Notes: generated by a model from the sequence alone, not told the origin. 64,000 bases of DNA from Virgibacillus proomii (GCF_900162615.1 NZ_FUFN01000009.1:293176-357175), one strand, 5' to 3'; positions 36,565 through 44,289 are shown, counted from the first letter of the stretch. Numbers and translations are program-made.

Positions 36565-37710
36565 TTACGCCTTGTTTTTCGTTTTGTAGTATTCAAATAT
36601 TTCCCAGTCATCTGAACGACCGTTACCACAAGTAGGGCATTCTGTGTACCTATCCCACGCCGGGTGTGTAAAAGATGAACCATCTTCAAAATTTATTTCA
36701 TATTGAGTACTTAAACTTCTTGGTGGTGCGTATCCCGTAATAACTCTTACTGCCTCGTCTACAATTGCAGATGTAAGTTGGAATATTGATGGGGCATATG
36801 CAATTGAAGGAGGTGAAAAGTTGATATTTCTAAAACCTACGAATTGATCTATAAATTTCGGGTCATTAACACTAAAATGGAGGTTCAAACAATCAAAACA
36901 ACCTGTTTTACCTGGTAATACAGTAAAAACCCTTCCACGACTAACTTGATGAGCTCCAAAAACACATGGTACATTAGCTTTTATTATTGCTTGATTAACA
37001 GTTCTTTGCGCTTCAAATGGAGGTTCATCAATAGCACAAATTACCAAATCCACCCCATCGGTAAATTGTAAAATATCTTCTGGAGTTTCAATTTTTTTAT
37101 TATGTGATTCAACTATTAGTTGAGTATTCATTTCGGAAATAGCTTTTGCTGCCACTTCACACTTAGGCAAACCAATATCCGCTTCCCTATATAATAACTG
37201 CCGTCCTAAATTACTCTCTTCTACATTATCGTAATCTACAATAATAACCTTCTTTACGCCAATTCCTGACAAGAGGGTTAATACATTTGATCCTCCTCCA
37301 CCAAGTCCTAATAGAAGAATAGTTGATTCATTAATTTTTTTTTGAAAACTAAATCTATTCCCTTCTGTTCCAGTGTATCTGCTAAAGTAATTAACATTTG
37401 CTATGTAACGTTCTTGGATACCACTTTCATGACCATCAAGTGTTTCTTCTAAAAAACCTTCGTTATCAAGTAATTGGATACCTTCTAATACCTCCCCTTT
37501 GGTAAGTTCTGGAAATAATTCCAGCATCTCTTTTATTACTTCCTCTACTTTTCTTCCATCTAATCGAGAAGCTAGCTCCCATAAATGACCATCTGGGTCA
37601 CCAAACTCAGCAGTAATACCTAATTGTGCTCCAATTCTAAACTCCATTTCATTAAGTCTATATAGTGGATAAATTGCTTTGATTCGAGGTCTATCGTATT
37701 TACAATTCAT
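36565..37710 (-). CDS. ThiF/MccB-type E1-like adenylyltransferase with N-terminal RRE-like domain
   Basis: 381 residues. Residues 1-100 form a PqqD-like winged-helix stretch (YPLYRLNEMEFRIGAQLG ... EVLEGIQLLDNEGFLEE), the peptide-recognition element typical of RiPP enzymes. The ThiF/E1 domain follows: GLGGGGSN nucleotide loop (about 134), VDYDNVEESNLGRQ with the Asp, Asn and Arg of the ATP site, KCEVAAKAI (catalytic Lys), then GAHQVSRGRVFTVLPGKTGCFDC. Cysteine pairs GCFDC and ECPTC form the structural zinc site. Homologues: MccB (microcin C) and PaaA (pantocin). It would activate a carboxylate of the 21-residue peptide encoded just upstream. Chemistry beyond adenylation is unknown. Confidence 0.88.
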   Translation of the reverse strand: MNCKYDRPRIKAIYPLYRLNEMEFRIGAQLGITAEFGDPDGHLWELASRLDGRKVEEVIKEMLELFPELTKGEVLEGIQLLDNEGFLEETLDGHESGIQERYIANVNYFSRYTGTEGNRFSFQKKINESTILLLGLGGGGSNVLTLLSGIGVKKVIIVDYDNVEESNLGRQLLYREADIGLPKCEVAAKAISEMNTQLIVESHNKKIETPEDILQFTDGVDLVICAIDEPPFEAQRTVNQAIIKANVPCVFGAHQVSRGRVFTVLPGKTGCFDCLNLHFSVNDPKFIDQFVGFRNINFSPPSIAYAPSIFQLTSAIVDEAVRVITGYAPPRSLSTQYEINFEDGSSFTHPAWDRYTECPTCGNGRSDDWEIFEYYKTKNKA

Positions 37711-37741
37711 AATATAGTCTCCTTATTTTAAATTTGATGAG

Positions 37742-37786
37742 ACGACCAAGTCGAGACATCAGATTATAAAGTCTCGACTTGATCGT
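37742..37786 (-). promoter_or_regulatory. Strong hairpin between precursor-peptide gene and E1 gene
   Basis: 16-bp arms ACGATCAAGTCGAGAC and GTCTCGACTTGGTCGT (one G-T pair) with a 13-base loop on the minus-strand transcript. No T run follows, so it is more likely a processing/stability element or a partial terminator that makes the peptide more abundant than the enzymes, as in many bacteriocin operons. Confidence 0.8.
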
Positions 37787-37807
37787 TGATAATTGAGTAA
37801 TAAAATA

Positions 37808-37873
37808 TTAAACAATAATCCACCATGCTGTAGCATCAACCTTTACTGCTCTACGAACTGTAACGTTTTTCAT
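37808..37873 (-). CDS. Putative 21-residue RiPP precursor peptide
   Basis: Minus-strand ATG at 37871-37873, stop at 37808-37810, preceded by the excellent ribosome site AAAGGAGGTG at seven bases. Basic N-terminal half starting MKNVTVRR; one acidic residue, Asp13; C-terminal half ends ATAWWIIV. First gene of the operon before the E1 enzyme, 97 bases upstream of it, with a strong hairpin between. The tiny size is like MccA (7 residues) and other E1-partner peptides. It does not end in Asn, so canonical microcin C chemistry at a C-terminal Asn is not expected. Identity as precursor is inferred from position, size and ribosome site. Confidence 0.72.
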   Translation of the reverse strand: MKNVTVRRAVKVDATAWWIIV

Positions 37874-37938
37874 TATATTCACCTCCTTTATATAAATTAA
37901 AAACAAATTCCTAATATTAAGAATTTATTTTGTAGTAT

Positions 37939-38009
37939 TAACTGTAATTATTGATTATATTAGGTAATAATTACTATATATGATATATAATTACAGTTAA
38001 CTACTGTAA
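37939..38009. promoter_or_regulatory. Operator-like inverted repeats upstream of the peptide gene
   Basis: TTACAGT-TAACT-ACTGTAA is a perfect 7-bp-arm palindrome at 37991-38009. In addition AACTGTAATTAT (37940-37951) and ATAATTACAGTT (37987-37998) form a wider inverted pair about 35 bases apart. A TATAAT hexamer on the minus strand lies between (37954-37959), though no good -35 was found. Regulator unknown; none is encoded in the operon. Confidence 0.55.
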
Positions 38010-38284
38010 AATTACCATATATTATTAATAAAGTAAACACTTTTCTCTATTTTTTGTTTTTTTTAAACCATTATAAAACATACGTTTTTCTCACCAACTT
38101 AATTTTTAAAGTAAGTTCTGTAATAAAGTACTAGTACTTTTTTCTTTCAAAGCGAATAAAATATTATTTATTCAAATCAAAATTATATTTGATATCCACA
38201 CTTCCATCTATAAGCTAGATGATGCATTGTCGGATAATAATTGCTATTTTGTTAATTTATTGACTTAACTATGGGAAGTGATGG
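38010..38284. other. Gene-free interval upstream of the peptide operon
   Basis: Very AT-rich; no gene or clear motif could be supported. Confidence 0.5.
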
Positions 38285-38449
38285 TTATAAAAAATAGGAT
38301 TTAACCTTAACATTACTTAACAACTTGCTACCTTGGACATGTGCTTTATCTGGTGAATAATCTGCTTTAATAGCCGCTTGTGTAGCATTAAATGCTTTAA
38401 CATAATAAATACAAAAAAGTTCAGAGCCAGTTTTCTTGCTAATTTGTTT
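38285..38449 (-). pseudogene. Phage terminase small-subunit fragment
   Basis: 54 codons on the minus strand, bounded by stops: KQISKKTGSELFCIYYVKAF then NATQAAIKADYSPDKAHVQGSK and KVKSYFL. The NATQAAIKAGYS motif is the hallmark of the terminase_2/XtmA small-subunit N-terminus. No start codon and no other phage gene nearby. Confidence 0.75.
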
Positions 38450-38495
38450 CTAAATTTAAGTCACATAAATTATCTGAAATATTGAATTTGCTTAA

Positions 38496-38524
38496 TTGAT
38501 AACTATTATCAATTGTTGTATATT
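38496..38524 (+). promoter_or_regulatory. Promoter overlapped by a Fur box
   Basis: TTGATA (38496-38501) and TATATT (38519-38524) are 17 bases apart. TGATAAC-T-ATTATCA (38497-38511) matches the 7-1-7 Fur box except for one base and covers the -35 region. Iron-repressed transcription of the gene at 38565 is predicted. Confidence 0.85.
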
Positions 38525-38564
38525 AGATAGTAACGAACATATAATTGAATAAGGAGAATGTATA

Positions 38565-39281
38565 ATGCAAATATACTGGACTAAAATAAATAAAATTATT
38601 GAAGAAACGCCTGAGATTAAAACGTACATGCTCGACTGTCCGGAAGGCTTTACATGGGAAGAAGGTGCTCACACCCACTTCGCACTGGAAGGTTTTAATG
38701 CTGGAGATAAACCAAACCGCGGGCTAATTCGCCATATGTCAATCTCGACTTTACCGCATGAAAATTCAATCGGTATCACAACACGTATCAGAGAACAATG
38801 CTCTGAGTTTAAAGCGATTTTAAGAAACCTTGAAGTCGGCAATAAGATTGCACTCTTTAAAACTCATTCGAATGTACCGCTTAAAAGAGATGGAAAAAAT
38901 GTTTACCTGCTGTCATCAGGTGTTGGTCTGGCAACCTTCAGACCGCTTGTGCTTGATTATTTCGAACGTGCTGACAACGTCAATCAAATTCATTCCTTGA
39001 ACATCGATTCATCAAAAGATTTCTTATTCACTAATATTTTCGAAACCGTTCCTGACAAGAAGTTCACATCACATTTTGTTGATAACCGAAAAGACTACTA
39101 TGAAGAAGTAAAAAAACTTGCTGCTGACAAGGATGGACTTTTTTATGTTGTCGGCAGTGACGAGTTCCTCGTACAGAACATTGAAGTACTGCGTGAACAG
39201 GGCATCAAGCCGGAACAGATTATACTCGACAAGCATGAACAACAACGGCCTAAGTTTTTATCATTTGATTTGTCAATTTAA
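38565..39281 (+). CDS. Ferredoxin-reductase-like FAD/NAD(P)-binding protein, Fur-regulated
   Basis: 238 residues, a compact FNR-type flavoprotein. FAD domain about 1-105 with RGLIRHMSISTLPHE (R-x-x-S/T-like FAD motif) and EFKAILRNLEVGNKI; NAD domain from about 108 with VYLLSSGVGLATFRPLVLDY and, late, LFYVVGSDEFLVQNIEVLREQGI. Ends KFLSFDL. Staphylococcal homologues of this kind occur in iron uptake contexts, so siderophore/haem iron reduction is a guess supported by the Fur box. Somewhat higher GC than the surroundings; stands alone, suggesting transfer. Confidence 0.82.
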   Translation: MQIYWTKINKIIEETPEIKTYMLDCPEGFTWEEGAHTHFALEGFNAGDKPNRGLIRHMSISTLPHENSIGITTRIREQCSEFKAILRNLEVGNKIALFKTHSNVPLKRDGKNVYLLSSGVGLATFRPLVLDYFERADNVNQIHSLNIDSSKDFLFTNIFETVPDKKFTSHFVDNRKDYYEEVKKLAADKDGLFYVVGSDEFLVQNIEVLREQGIKPEQIILDKHEQQRPKFLSFDLSI

Positions 39282-39440
39282 GTGAGATAAAATATTTAAT
39301 TTATAAATATTAAATAGATGTTCCATTAATCATGGGCGCGATTGTTTAAGATGAGTCTAAAAAAATTGATGTCATTTCTAATGTAAAGATTAAAATTGAA
39401 GTGAACATTAGAAATAAATTCAAATAGTCCAAACTAAAGT

Positions 39441-39470
39441 AGCAGTTAACTTTAAACAGTTAGCTGTTTT
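39441..39470. terminator. Terminator-like repeat (ICE scar, left copy)
   Basis: AGCAGTTAAC...GTTAGCTGTTTT, nearly identical to 41465-41495 and similar to 61478-61512, where it precedes ardA. Part of a direct repeat around the cat segment. Confidence 0.6.
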
Positions 39471-39606
39471 ATTAGTTTTTACTAATTGATTTTACGTTCG
39501 ATTTAAAATTCGTAATCCTTATCTTTTTGTTAGAATCTGTTGTTCCGGAAATGGACTTTTACTTTAATGTATTGATAAATCTCACTTCCAATATATTACC
39601 AATATA

Positions 39607-39636
39607 TGTAAGCGTAAATAGTCCCCACCTATTAAT
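39607..39636 (+). repeat. Half copy of the palindromic mini-element
   Basis: Left arm and half of the loop of the element at 31135 (TGTAAGCGTAAATAG then TCCCCACCTATTAAT), one A shorter. The right arm is missing; an IS3-type end begins immediately after. Confidence 0.75.
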
Positions 39637-39639
39637 AAA

Positions 39640-40080
39640 CTACCCCCTGTCAAGTAGACAGTGGAAATAATAAAAATGATTTAAGCGGCTTTAGTTCTAT
39701 ATTTATAGGACTGAGGCCGTTAATCGTTCTTGATATCTATCATGATTATAAAAATATATGTACTCATCCATCGCTTTAGATAGCTCCTCAAATGTCTCAT
39801 ACTTATGTAAATATACTTTTCACTTTTGAGTGTTCCCCAAAAAGATAAGATTCCATTGGTCCGTTATCCATACATTTACCAACTCGTGAATACTGTGTGT
39901 TATCTCAGCCTTATCTATCCTACGTTTAAATCCATGTGAAGTATATTGAAATCCTCGATCACTATGAATAAGTAGATGTTCTTCTTCGTTTAAAGTAGCT
40001 ATTGCATCTAATGTTTTGAAAACTAGTCAATTATTGTTTCTGTGTCCAAATACATAGCTATTGACGCTTACCAAGTTATA
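39640..40080 (-). mobile_element. IS3-family (IS150-group) element remnant, OrfB C-terminal part
   Basis: The outer end carries TGTCTACTTGACAGGGGGTAG (minus), a typical IS3-group terminus. Minus-strand frames read TLNEEEHLLIHSDRGFQYTS (DDE-domain block with the second Asp), ITDQWNLIFLGNTQK in place of the MDNGPMESFFGTLKSE block, and ETFEELSKAMDEYIYFYNHDRYQERL, the classic IS3 C-terminus. Stops and shifts interrupt it. Upstream to about 40250 nothing more can be identified reliably. Confidence 0.82.
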
Positions 40081-40434
40081 CCTGTGTGGATAATACGGTC
40101 ATGCGCCCGTTGATTCTTGGCTGCTGTGTTTTGCCTTCTCCGGCAAACTCCAAATTGACGAACGTCTATTCTGTATTCGGGATAACAAATTTTAGTTTCA
40201 TATGTTTTCGCCTCTTTCTTTTTTAACTTTCTGATTAAATTTCACATACATATATCATTTGTTGAGAGTAGAGGGAAGACCTTCCTTGCTTTGTTTGTTT
40301 CATAACATCAGCTCCCTTCGTACTTTGATTTTAAGTGGCTTAAAATGACGTATGAAGGCTTAAAATATTTTGTTTATCATAAAAGGTAAAATTAAATTTT
40401 GATGATATTTATGCAAAGTTTTATACATGCTGTA

Positions 40435-40470
40435 GTCGGTAAGACAGCGTTAAAATGCTGTCTTACCGAC
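40435..40470 (+). promoter_or_regulatory. Perfect 14-bp hairpin upstream of cat
   Basis: GTCGGTAAGACAGC ... GCTGTCTTACCGAC with an 8-base loop, 52 bases before the cat ATG and without a T run. Could be a leader attenuator or the end of a lost insertion element. Confidence 0.7.
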
Positions 40471-40521
40471 AATGTAGTGATAGAATAATAATTGAATATA
40501 TTACATGAGAGGTTGAAATAG

Positions 40522-41154
40522 ATGACAACTTATCAAGTCATTGATTTAGAAAGTTTTCCAAGAAGAGACTATTATGATTATTTTATGGCGACAGACACAA
40601 CGTTTGAAATGACAGTAAAAATTGATGTTACTCGGGCAGTTAAAAAATGCAAAGATGAATCTATAAGCTTTTATGCTTACTCTATTTTTAATTTGACTAG
40701 ATCGGTTAACAAGATTCCGAATTTGAGATATGCCCACATAGATAAGCAATTAGTAGAATGGCAAGAATTAGTACCAACGTTTACGAACTTTAATCAGGAA
40801 ACTGAATTATTTTATAGTTTATGGTTGGAAGGATTAACAGATTATAAAACATTTGACCGTGAGTACAAAAAGCTTATAAAAGAGTATGCAAACACAACAG
40901 ATATCGCACCAATGGGAGCTGTTCCCCCTAACGTGGTGAATATTTCATCAATTCCTTGGATGCATTTTGAACATTTTTCATCTCAACCAGGAGCTATCAA
41001 AAATAATTTAACACCAATGATTACCAGTGGAAAGTACGAAAAAGTTGGTTCACAGTTGCTAATGCCAGTGAATATTAAGGTTCATCATGCAACAGTAGAT
41101 GGCTATCATGTGACGTTATTTTTTGAAATACTGCAACGTGAAATGAACCGTTAA
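40522..41154 (+). CDS. cat: Chloramphenicol acetyltransferase (type A-like)
   Basis: 210 residues. Acetylates chloramphenicol with acetyl-CoA. The catalytic motif HHATVDGYH (about residues 185-193) matches the HHxxxDG signature, with ISSIPW (Ser of the acyl site) and TTFEMTVKIDVTRAVKK near the start. Slightly shorter than the 215-220 residues of plasmid CATs and clearly diverged from them. SD GAGAGG. Followed by a broken second acetyltransferase. Function by homology; activity against the drug not provable from sequence. Confidence 0.88.
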   Translation: MTTYQVIDLESFPRRDYYDYFMATDTTFEMTVKIDVTRAVKKCKDESISFYAYSIFNLTRSVNKIPNLRYAHIDKQLVEWQELVPTFTNFNQETELFYSLWLEGLTDYKTFDREYKKLIKEYANTTDIAPMGAVPPNVVNISSIPWMHFEHFSSQPGAIKNNLTPMITSGKYEKVGSQLLMPVNIKVHHATVDGYHVTLFFEILQREMNR

Positions 41155-41171
41155 CTTTTAGGAGGAATAGG

Positions 41172-41454
41172 GAGGATTTAAAAAAAGAAAACAATCACGC
41201 AAATAAACTTATTCAGGGATTTAATAATATTGTGATGATGAAGCAAGGAAAGAGGAAATTATTAAGAATTTGTTTGGGAATGCGGACATCAACCCAAGTA
41301 TAAAACATAATTTCCATTATAACTTAGGTTATAACATTCATGTTGGCAATGATTTTTATGCTGGATATATTGTACTATTTTAGATATGGCTGAAGTGATA
41401 ATTGGTGACAACTGTATGATGGAACCTAATTTAACATACTACTGGAAAAAATAT
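41172..41454 (+). pseudogene. Maltose/galactoside O-acetyltransferase (hexapeptide) remnant
   Basis: Reading across frames: EDLKKENNHANKLIQGFN, then EEIIKNLFGNADINPSIK, FHYNLGYNIHVGNDFYAGYI, a stop, DMAEVIIGDNCMMEPNL. This is the Maa/LacA N-terminal half; the hexapeptide coil is cut off after about 90 residues. Confidence 0.8.
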
Positions 41455-41464
41455 CTTATAAAAA

Positions 41465-41497
41465 ACAGCTAACTTTAAACAGTTAGCTGTTTTTTAT
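41465..41497 (+). terminator. Terminator-like repeat (ICE scar, right copy)
   Basis: CAGCTAAC TTTAAACA GTTAGCTG TTTTTT. Same position relative to the ardA fragment (41532) as the hairpin at 61478 relative to intact ardA. Confidence 0.8.
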
Positions 41498-41531
41498 TGC
41501 CTATTCTCAGAAACAAGGACGATTAATTCAA

Positions 41532-41718
41532 ATGGAAATGCAAGTCTATATCTCAAACCTTGGAAAATATAATAAAGGTGAACTTGTCGGTGTTTGGTTT
41601 ACCCCTCCTATTGATATGGAAGACGTAAAAATTAGAATTGGTTTAAATGGCAATATGAAGAATATACCGTACATGATTACGAGTTGCCATTTGAAATTGA
41701 TGAATATACACCGATTTC
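41532..41718 (+). pseudogene. ArdA antirestriction protein, N-terminal fragment
   Basis: First 60 or so codons closely match the intact ardA at 61547: MEMQVYISNLGKYNKGELVG, FTPPIDMEDVK, then after a one-base shift EYEEYTVHDYELPFEIDEYT. It ends at about 41718 where unrelated chromosomal sequence (terminator ACCCCATC ... GATGGGGT of the Cof gene) starts. This is the scar of a second, mostly lost Tn916-type element. Confidence 0.9.
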
Positions 41719-41795
41719 TAACCCCATCTTCATCCAGATGGGGTAGCTACTTTCGTAGGATATCACAAAATTCAGCGAGTGACGGGCCCCAATTT

Positions 41796-42638
41796 TTATA
41801 TTAACCCGTACTTTACAAAACTATTAAATATACCATCTTCATCAGGAGTATCAGTAATATCATCAGCCACTAGCTTCAGAGCTTCTTTAGCATTTCCCAT
41901 AGCAATTCCACGGTGAACATATTGAATCATTTCCAAATCATTCATCCCATCACCATAAGCAAATGAGTTCTTTCTATTTATATTCAAATGTTCTAATACC
42001 TTTACAATAGCTGTCTCTTTATGGGTACCTGGAATGGATAATTCTCCACTATTTTCCCCGAAGATAGGTACGGTGCTAGAAATATTGAATTTTGTTCCAA
42101 ACTCTTCACTTATCTTTTCGATAGGTATGTCTGATCCTAAAAAGGAGATCTTGTTAATGTCGTCTCTTATCGAACTTTCACCTTCAATCAGCGCATCATG
42201 GAATGGAAGGATTCCTTTTTCAATTTCCTCCTTCGCTCCGGGATTTTCCTTGATTTCTTTATCAATGATGGAGCGTATATGTTTTTTGCAGTATTTACTA
42301 GCAAATAACCCACCGTTGGACTCTAAATAAAAATCAATACCATGCTGGCTAAAATAATCGACCAGATGCTGGACATCTTCAGGGTCCACGGTTTCATGTA
42401 AAATGACTTCTTGACCAACTTCAATATATCCTCCAACTGCGCCAATAATGCCATCGAATCCTATGTCCAGTATATCCTCATATAGTTCTGCTTTCGAACG
42501 CCCTGTACTGATAAAAATAAGATGACCGTTCTCTCTCGCTTTTTGCACCGCAGACTTTGCTGATTCAGGGACCACTCCATTATCATTGACGAGTGTCCCA
42601 TCGATATCCATAAAAATAATTTTTTTCAACCTATCCAA
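41796..42638 (-). CDS. Cof-type HAD-superfamily phosphatase
   Basis: 280 residues. HAD motif I FMDIDGTLVND, motif II FISTGRS, motif III Lys in the C-terminal half and motif IV GDGMNDLEMI. The cap of the IIB type fits the Cof subfamily, which dephosphorylates sugar phosphates, FMN or similar. Downstream of the GH1 gene and on the same strand (112 bases), so it may belong to the beta-glucoside operon and remove excess sugar phosphates. Confidence 0.92.
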   Translation of the reverse strand: MDRLKKIIFMDIDGTLVNDNGVVPESAKSAVQKARENGHLIFISTGRSKAELYEDILDIGFDGIIGAVGGYIEVGQEVILHETVDPEDVQHLVDYFSQHGIDFYLESNGGLFASKYCKKHIRSIIDKEIKENPGAKEEIEKGILPFHDALIEGESSIRDDINKISFLGSDIPIEKISEEFGTKFNISSTVPIFGENSGELSIPGTHKETAIVKVLEHLNINRKNSFAYGDGMNDLEMIQYVHRGIAMGNAKEALKLVADDITDTPDEDGIFNSFVKYGLI

Positions 42639-42749
42639 CTCCTGTACTACATTTATCTTACATCAATGATGAATAAATAACCTTCAATTATTCAGTGTAC
42701 TTGACAATTGGAAGTAACAAATTAAATTTGTTTAGGATTCCCCGAGAGA

Positions 42750-44189
42750 TTATAGCTTTTCTCCATTCGTAGCGATTACGTCTTTATACCAACAAAATGA
42801 TTTTTTCTTTTTACGTTCTAATGTACCATTACCTTCATCATCTAGGTCTACATAGATAAAGCCATAACGCTTGGACATTTCTCCTGTTGATGCACTTACA
42901 AGGTCGATACATCCCCAAGAAGTATAGCCCATCACTTCTACGCCATCTTTAATAGCCTCTCCGACCGCATTAATATGTTCTCTTAAGTATTCGATACGGT
43001 AGTCATCCTGGATACTGCCATCCTCTTCTACTTTGTCATAAGCACCTAAACCATTTTCCACTACAAATAACGGTACTTCATACCGATCATAAAGTTCATT
43101 AAGTGTAATACGAAGACCTGTTGGGTCAATTTCCCATCCCCAGTCACTTGCTTTAAGGAATGGATTTTTAACACCACCAACCATGTTACCTTGACCGATT
43201 TCATCTGTAGTTTTTTCTTTTCTTTCTGTACGAGACATATAGTAACTTAAAGAAATAAAGTCAACAGTACCTTCTTTAATCAATTCTAAGTCGCCATCTT
43301 CCATTTCGATATTAATGTCATGTACCTTGAAATAGCGATTAATGAAAGTAGGATATTTCCCTCGAACTTGAACATCTGTACAGAAATTATTAAATAAACG
43401 ACTTTCTTCATGTGCATACATGACGTTTTCAGGATTGGAATCATAGGAATAGACTGGAGCATAAATAATCATACAGCCTACTTGAGATCCCGGGATAATT
43501 CGATGTGCTGCTTTAACAGCAAGTGCACTTGCGACAAATTGATGATGCAGGGCTTGAAATGTTGGTTGGTACCTATCTTCTTCTTTTTGAATCGCAAATC
43601 CAAGTCCCATGATCGGCATCATAAATCCACTATTTATTTCGTTAAATGTCAACCAATATTTTACCTTATCTTTATAGCGGTTTAATACCGTTTCAACATA
43701 TCTTTCGAAAAATGTAATCACCACACGATTTCTCCAGCCGCCATAATTTTTCACTAAGTTTAATGGCATTTCATAGTGCGATAAAGTAACAACAGGTTCA
43801 ATATCATACTTTGCCAATTCATCAAAGACACGATCATAGAATGCCAATCCTTCTTCGTTTGGCTCCAGTTCATCTCCATTAGGAAAAATTCTAGACCATG
43901 CAATGGATAAGCGATAGGTTTTGAATCCCATTTCGGCGAAAAGAGCGATATCTTCTTTATACCGGTGATAAAAATCAATACCTAAATGGTTCGGGTAGTA
44001 ATATTTATCTTTGTCAATCTCCCAGTCAAACCCAGGTTCACTTAATACTTTAAGCCTTTCTTTACCACCTGGTAAGACATCGGCAATATTCAATCCTTTA
44101 TTACCTTCACCAAAGCCACCTTCTAACTGGTTCGCAGCCGTTGCTCCGCCCCATAAAAATCCTTCTGGAAATCTCGTATTTTTTGTCAT
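42750..44189 (-). CDS. Family GH1 6-phospho-beta-glucosidase
   Basis: About 479 residues from the ATG at 44189 (MTKNTRFPEGFLWGGATAANQ; AAGGAGGTC precedes it, 25 upstream codons are not used). Acid/base Glu in WLTFNEINS, nucleophile Glu in LFVVENGLGA. The C-terminal SKRYGFIYVDLDDEGNGTL region has the Ser/Lys/Tyr phosphate-binding set of phospho-beta-glucosidases. Splits phospho-aryl- or cellobiose-type sugars imported by BglP. Complete. Confidence 0.95.
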   Translation of the reverse strand: MTKNTRFPEGFLWGGATAANQLEGGFGEGNKGLNIADVLPGGKERLKVLSEPGFDWEIDKDKYYYPNHLGIDFYHRYKEDIALFAEMGFKTYRLSIAWSRIFPNGDELEPNEEGLAFYDRVFDELAKYDIEPVVTLSHYEMPLNLVKNYGGWRNRVVITFFERYVETVLNRYKDKVKYWLTFNEINSGFMMPIMGLGFAIQKEEDRYQPTFQALHHQFVASALAVKAAHRIIPGSQVGCMIIYAPVYSYDSNPENVMYAHEESRLFNNFCTDVQVRGKYPTFINRYFKVHDINIEMEDGDLELIKEGTVDFISLSYYMSRTERKEKTTDEIGQGNMVGGVKNPFLKASDWGWEIDPTGLRITLNELYDRYEVPLFVVENGLGAYDKVEEDGSIQDDYRIEYLREHINAVGEAIKDGVEVMGYTSWGCIDLVSASTGEMSKRYGFIYVDLDDEGNGTLERKKKKSFCWYKDVIATNGEKL

Positions 44190-44289
44190 GTAATGACCTC
44201 CTTCATTTTGTAATGCCATCCAAGCAATGTTTTTATGAGTAAACGCTTGGATAACATCTTTCATTCAAGTATTAACCTAACTTTTCTTT

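Noticed and set aside
37711..37807. Hairpin at 37742-37786 considered as a full terminator
   Set aside because: No T run follows and the E1 gene right behind it needs the same transcript.
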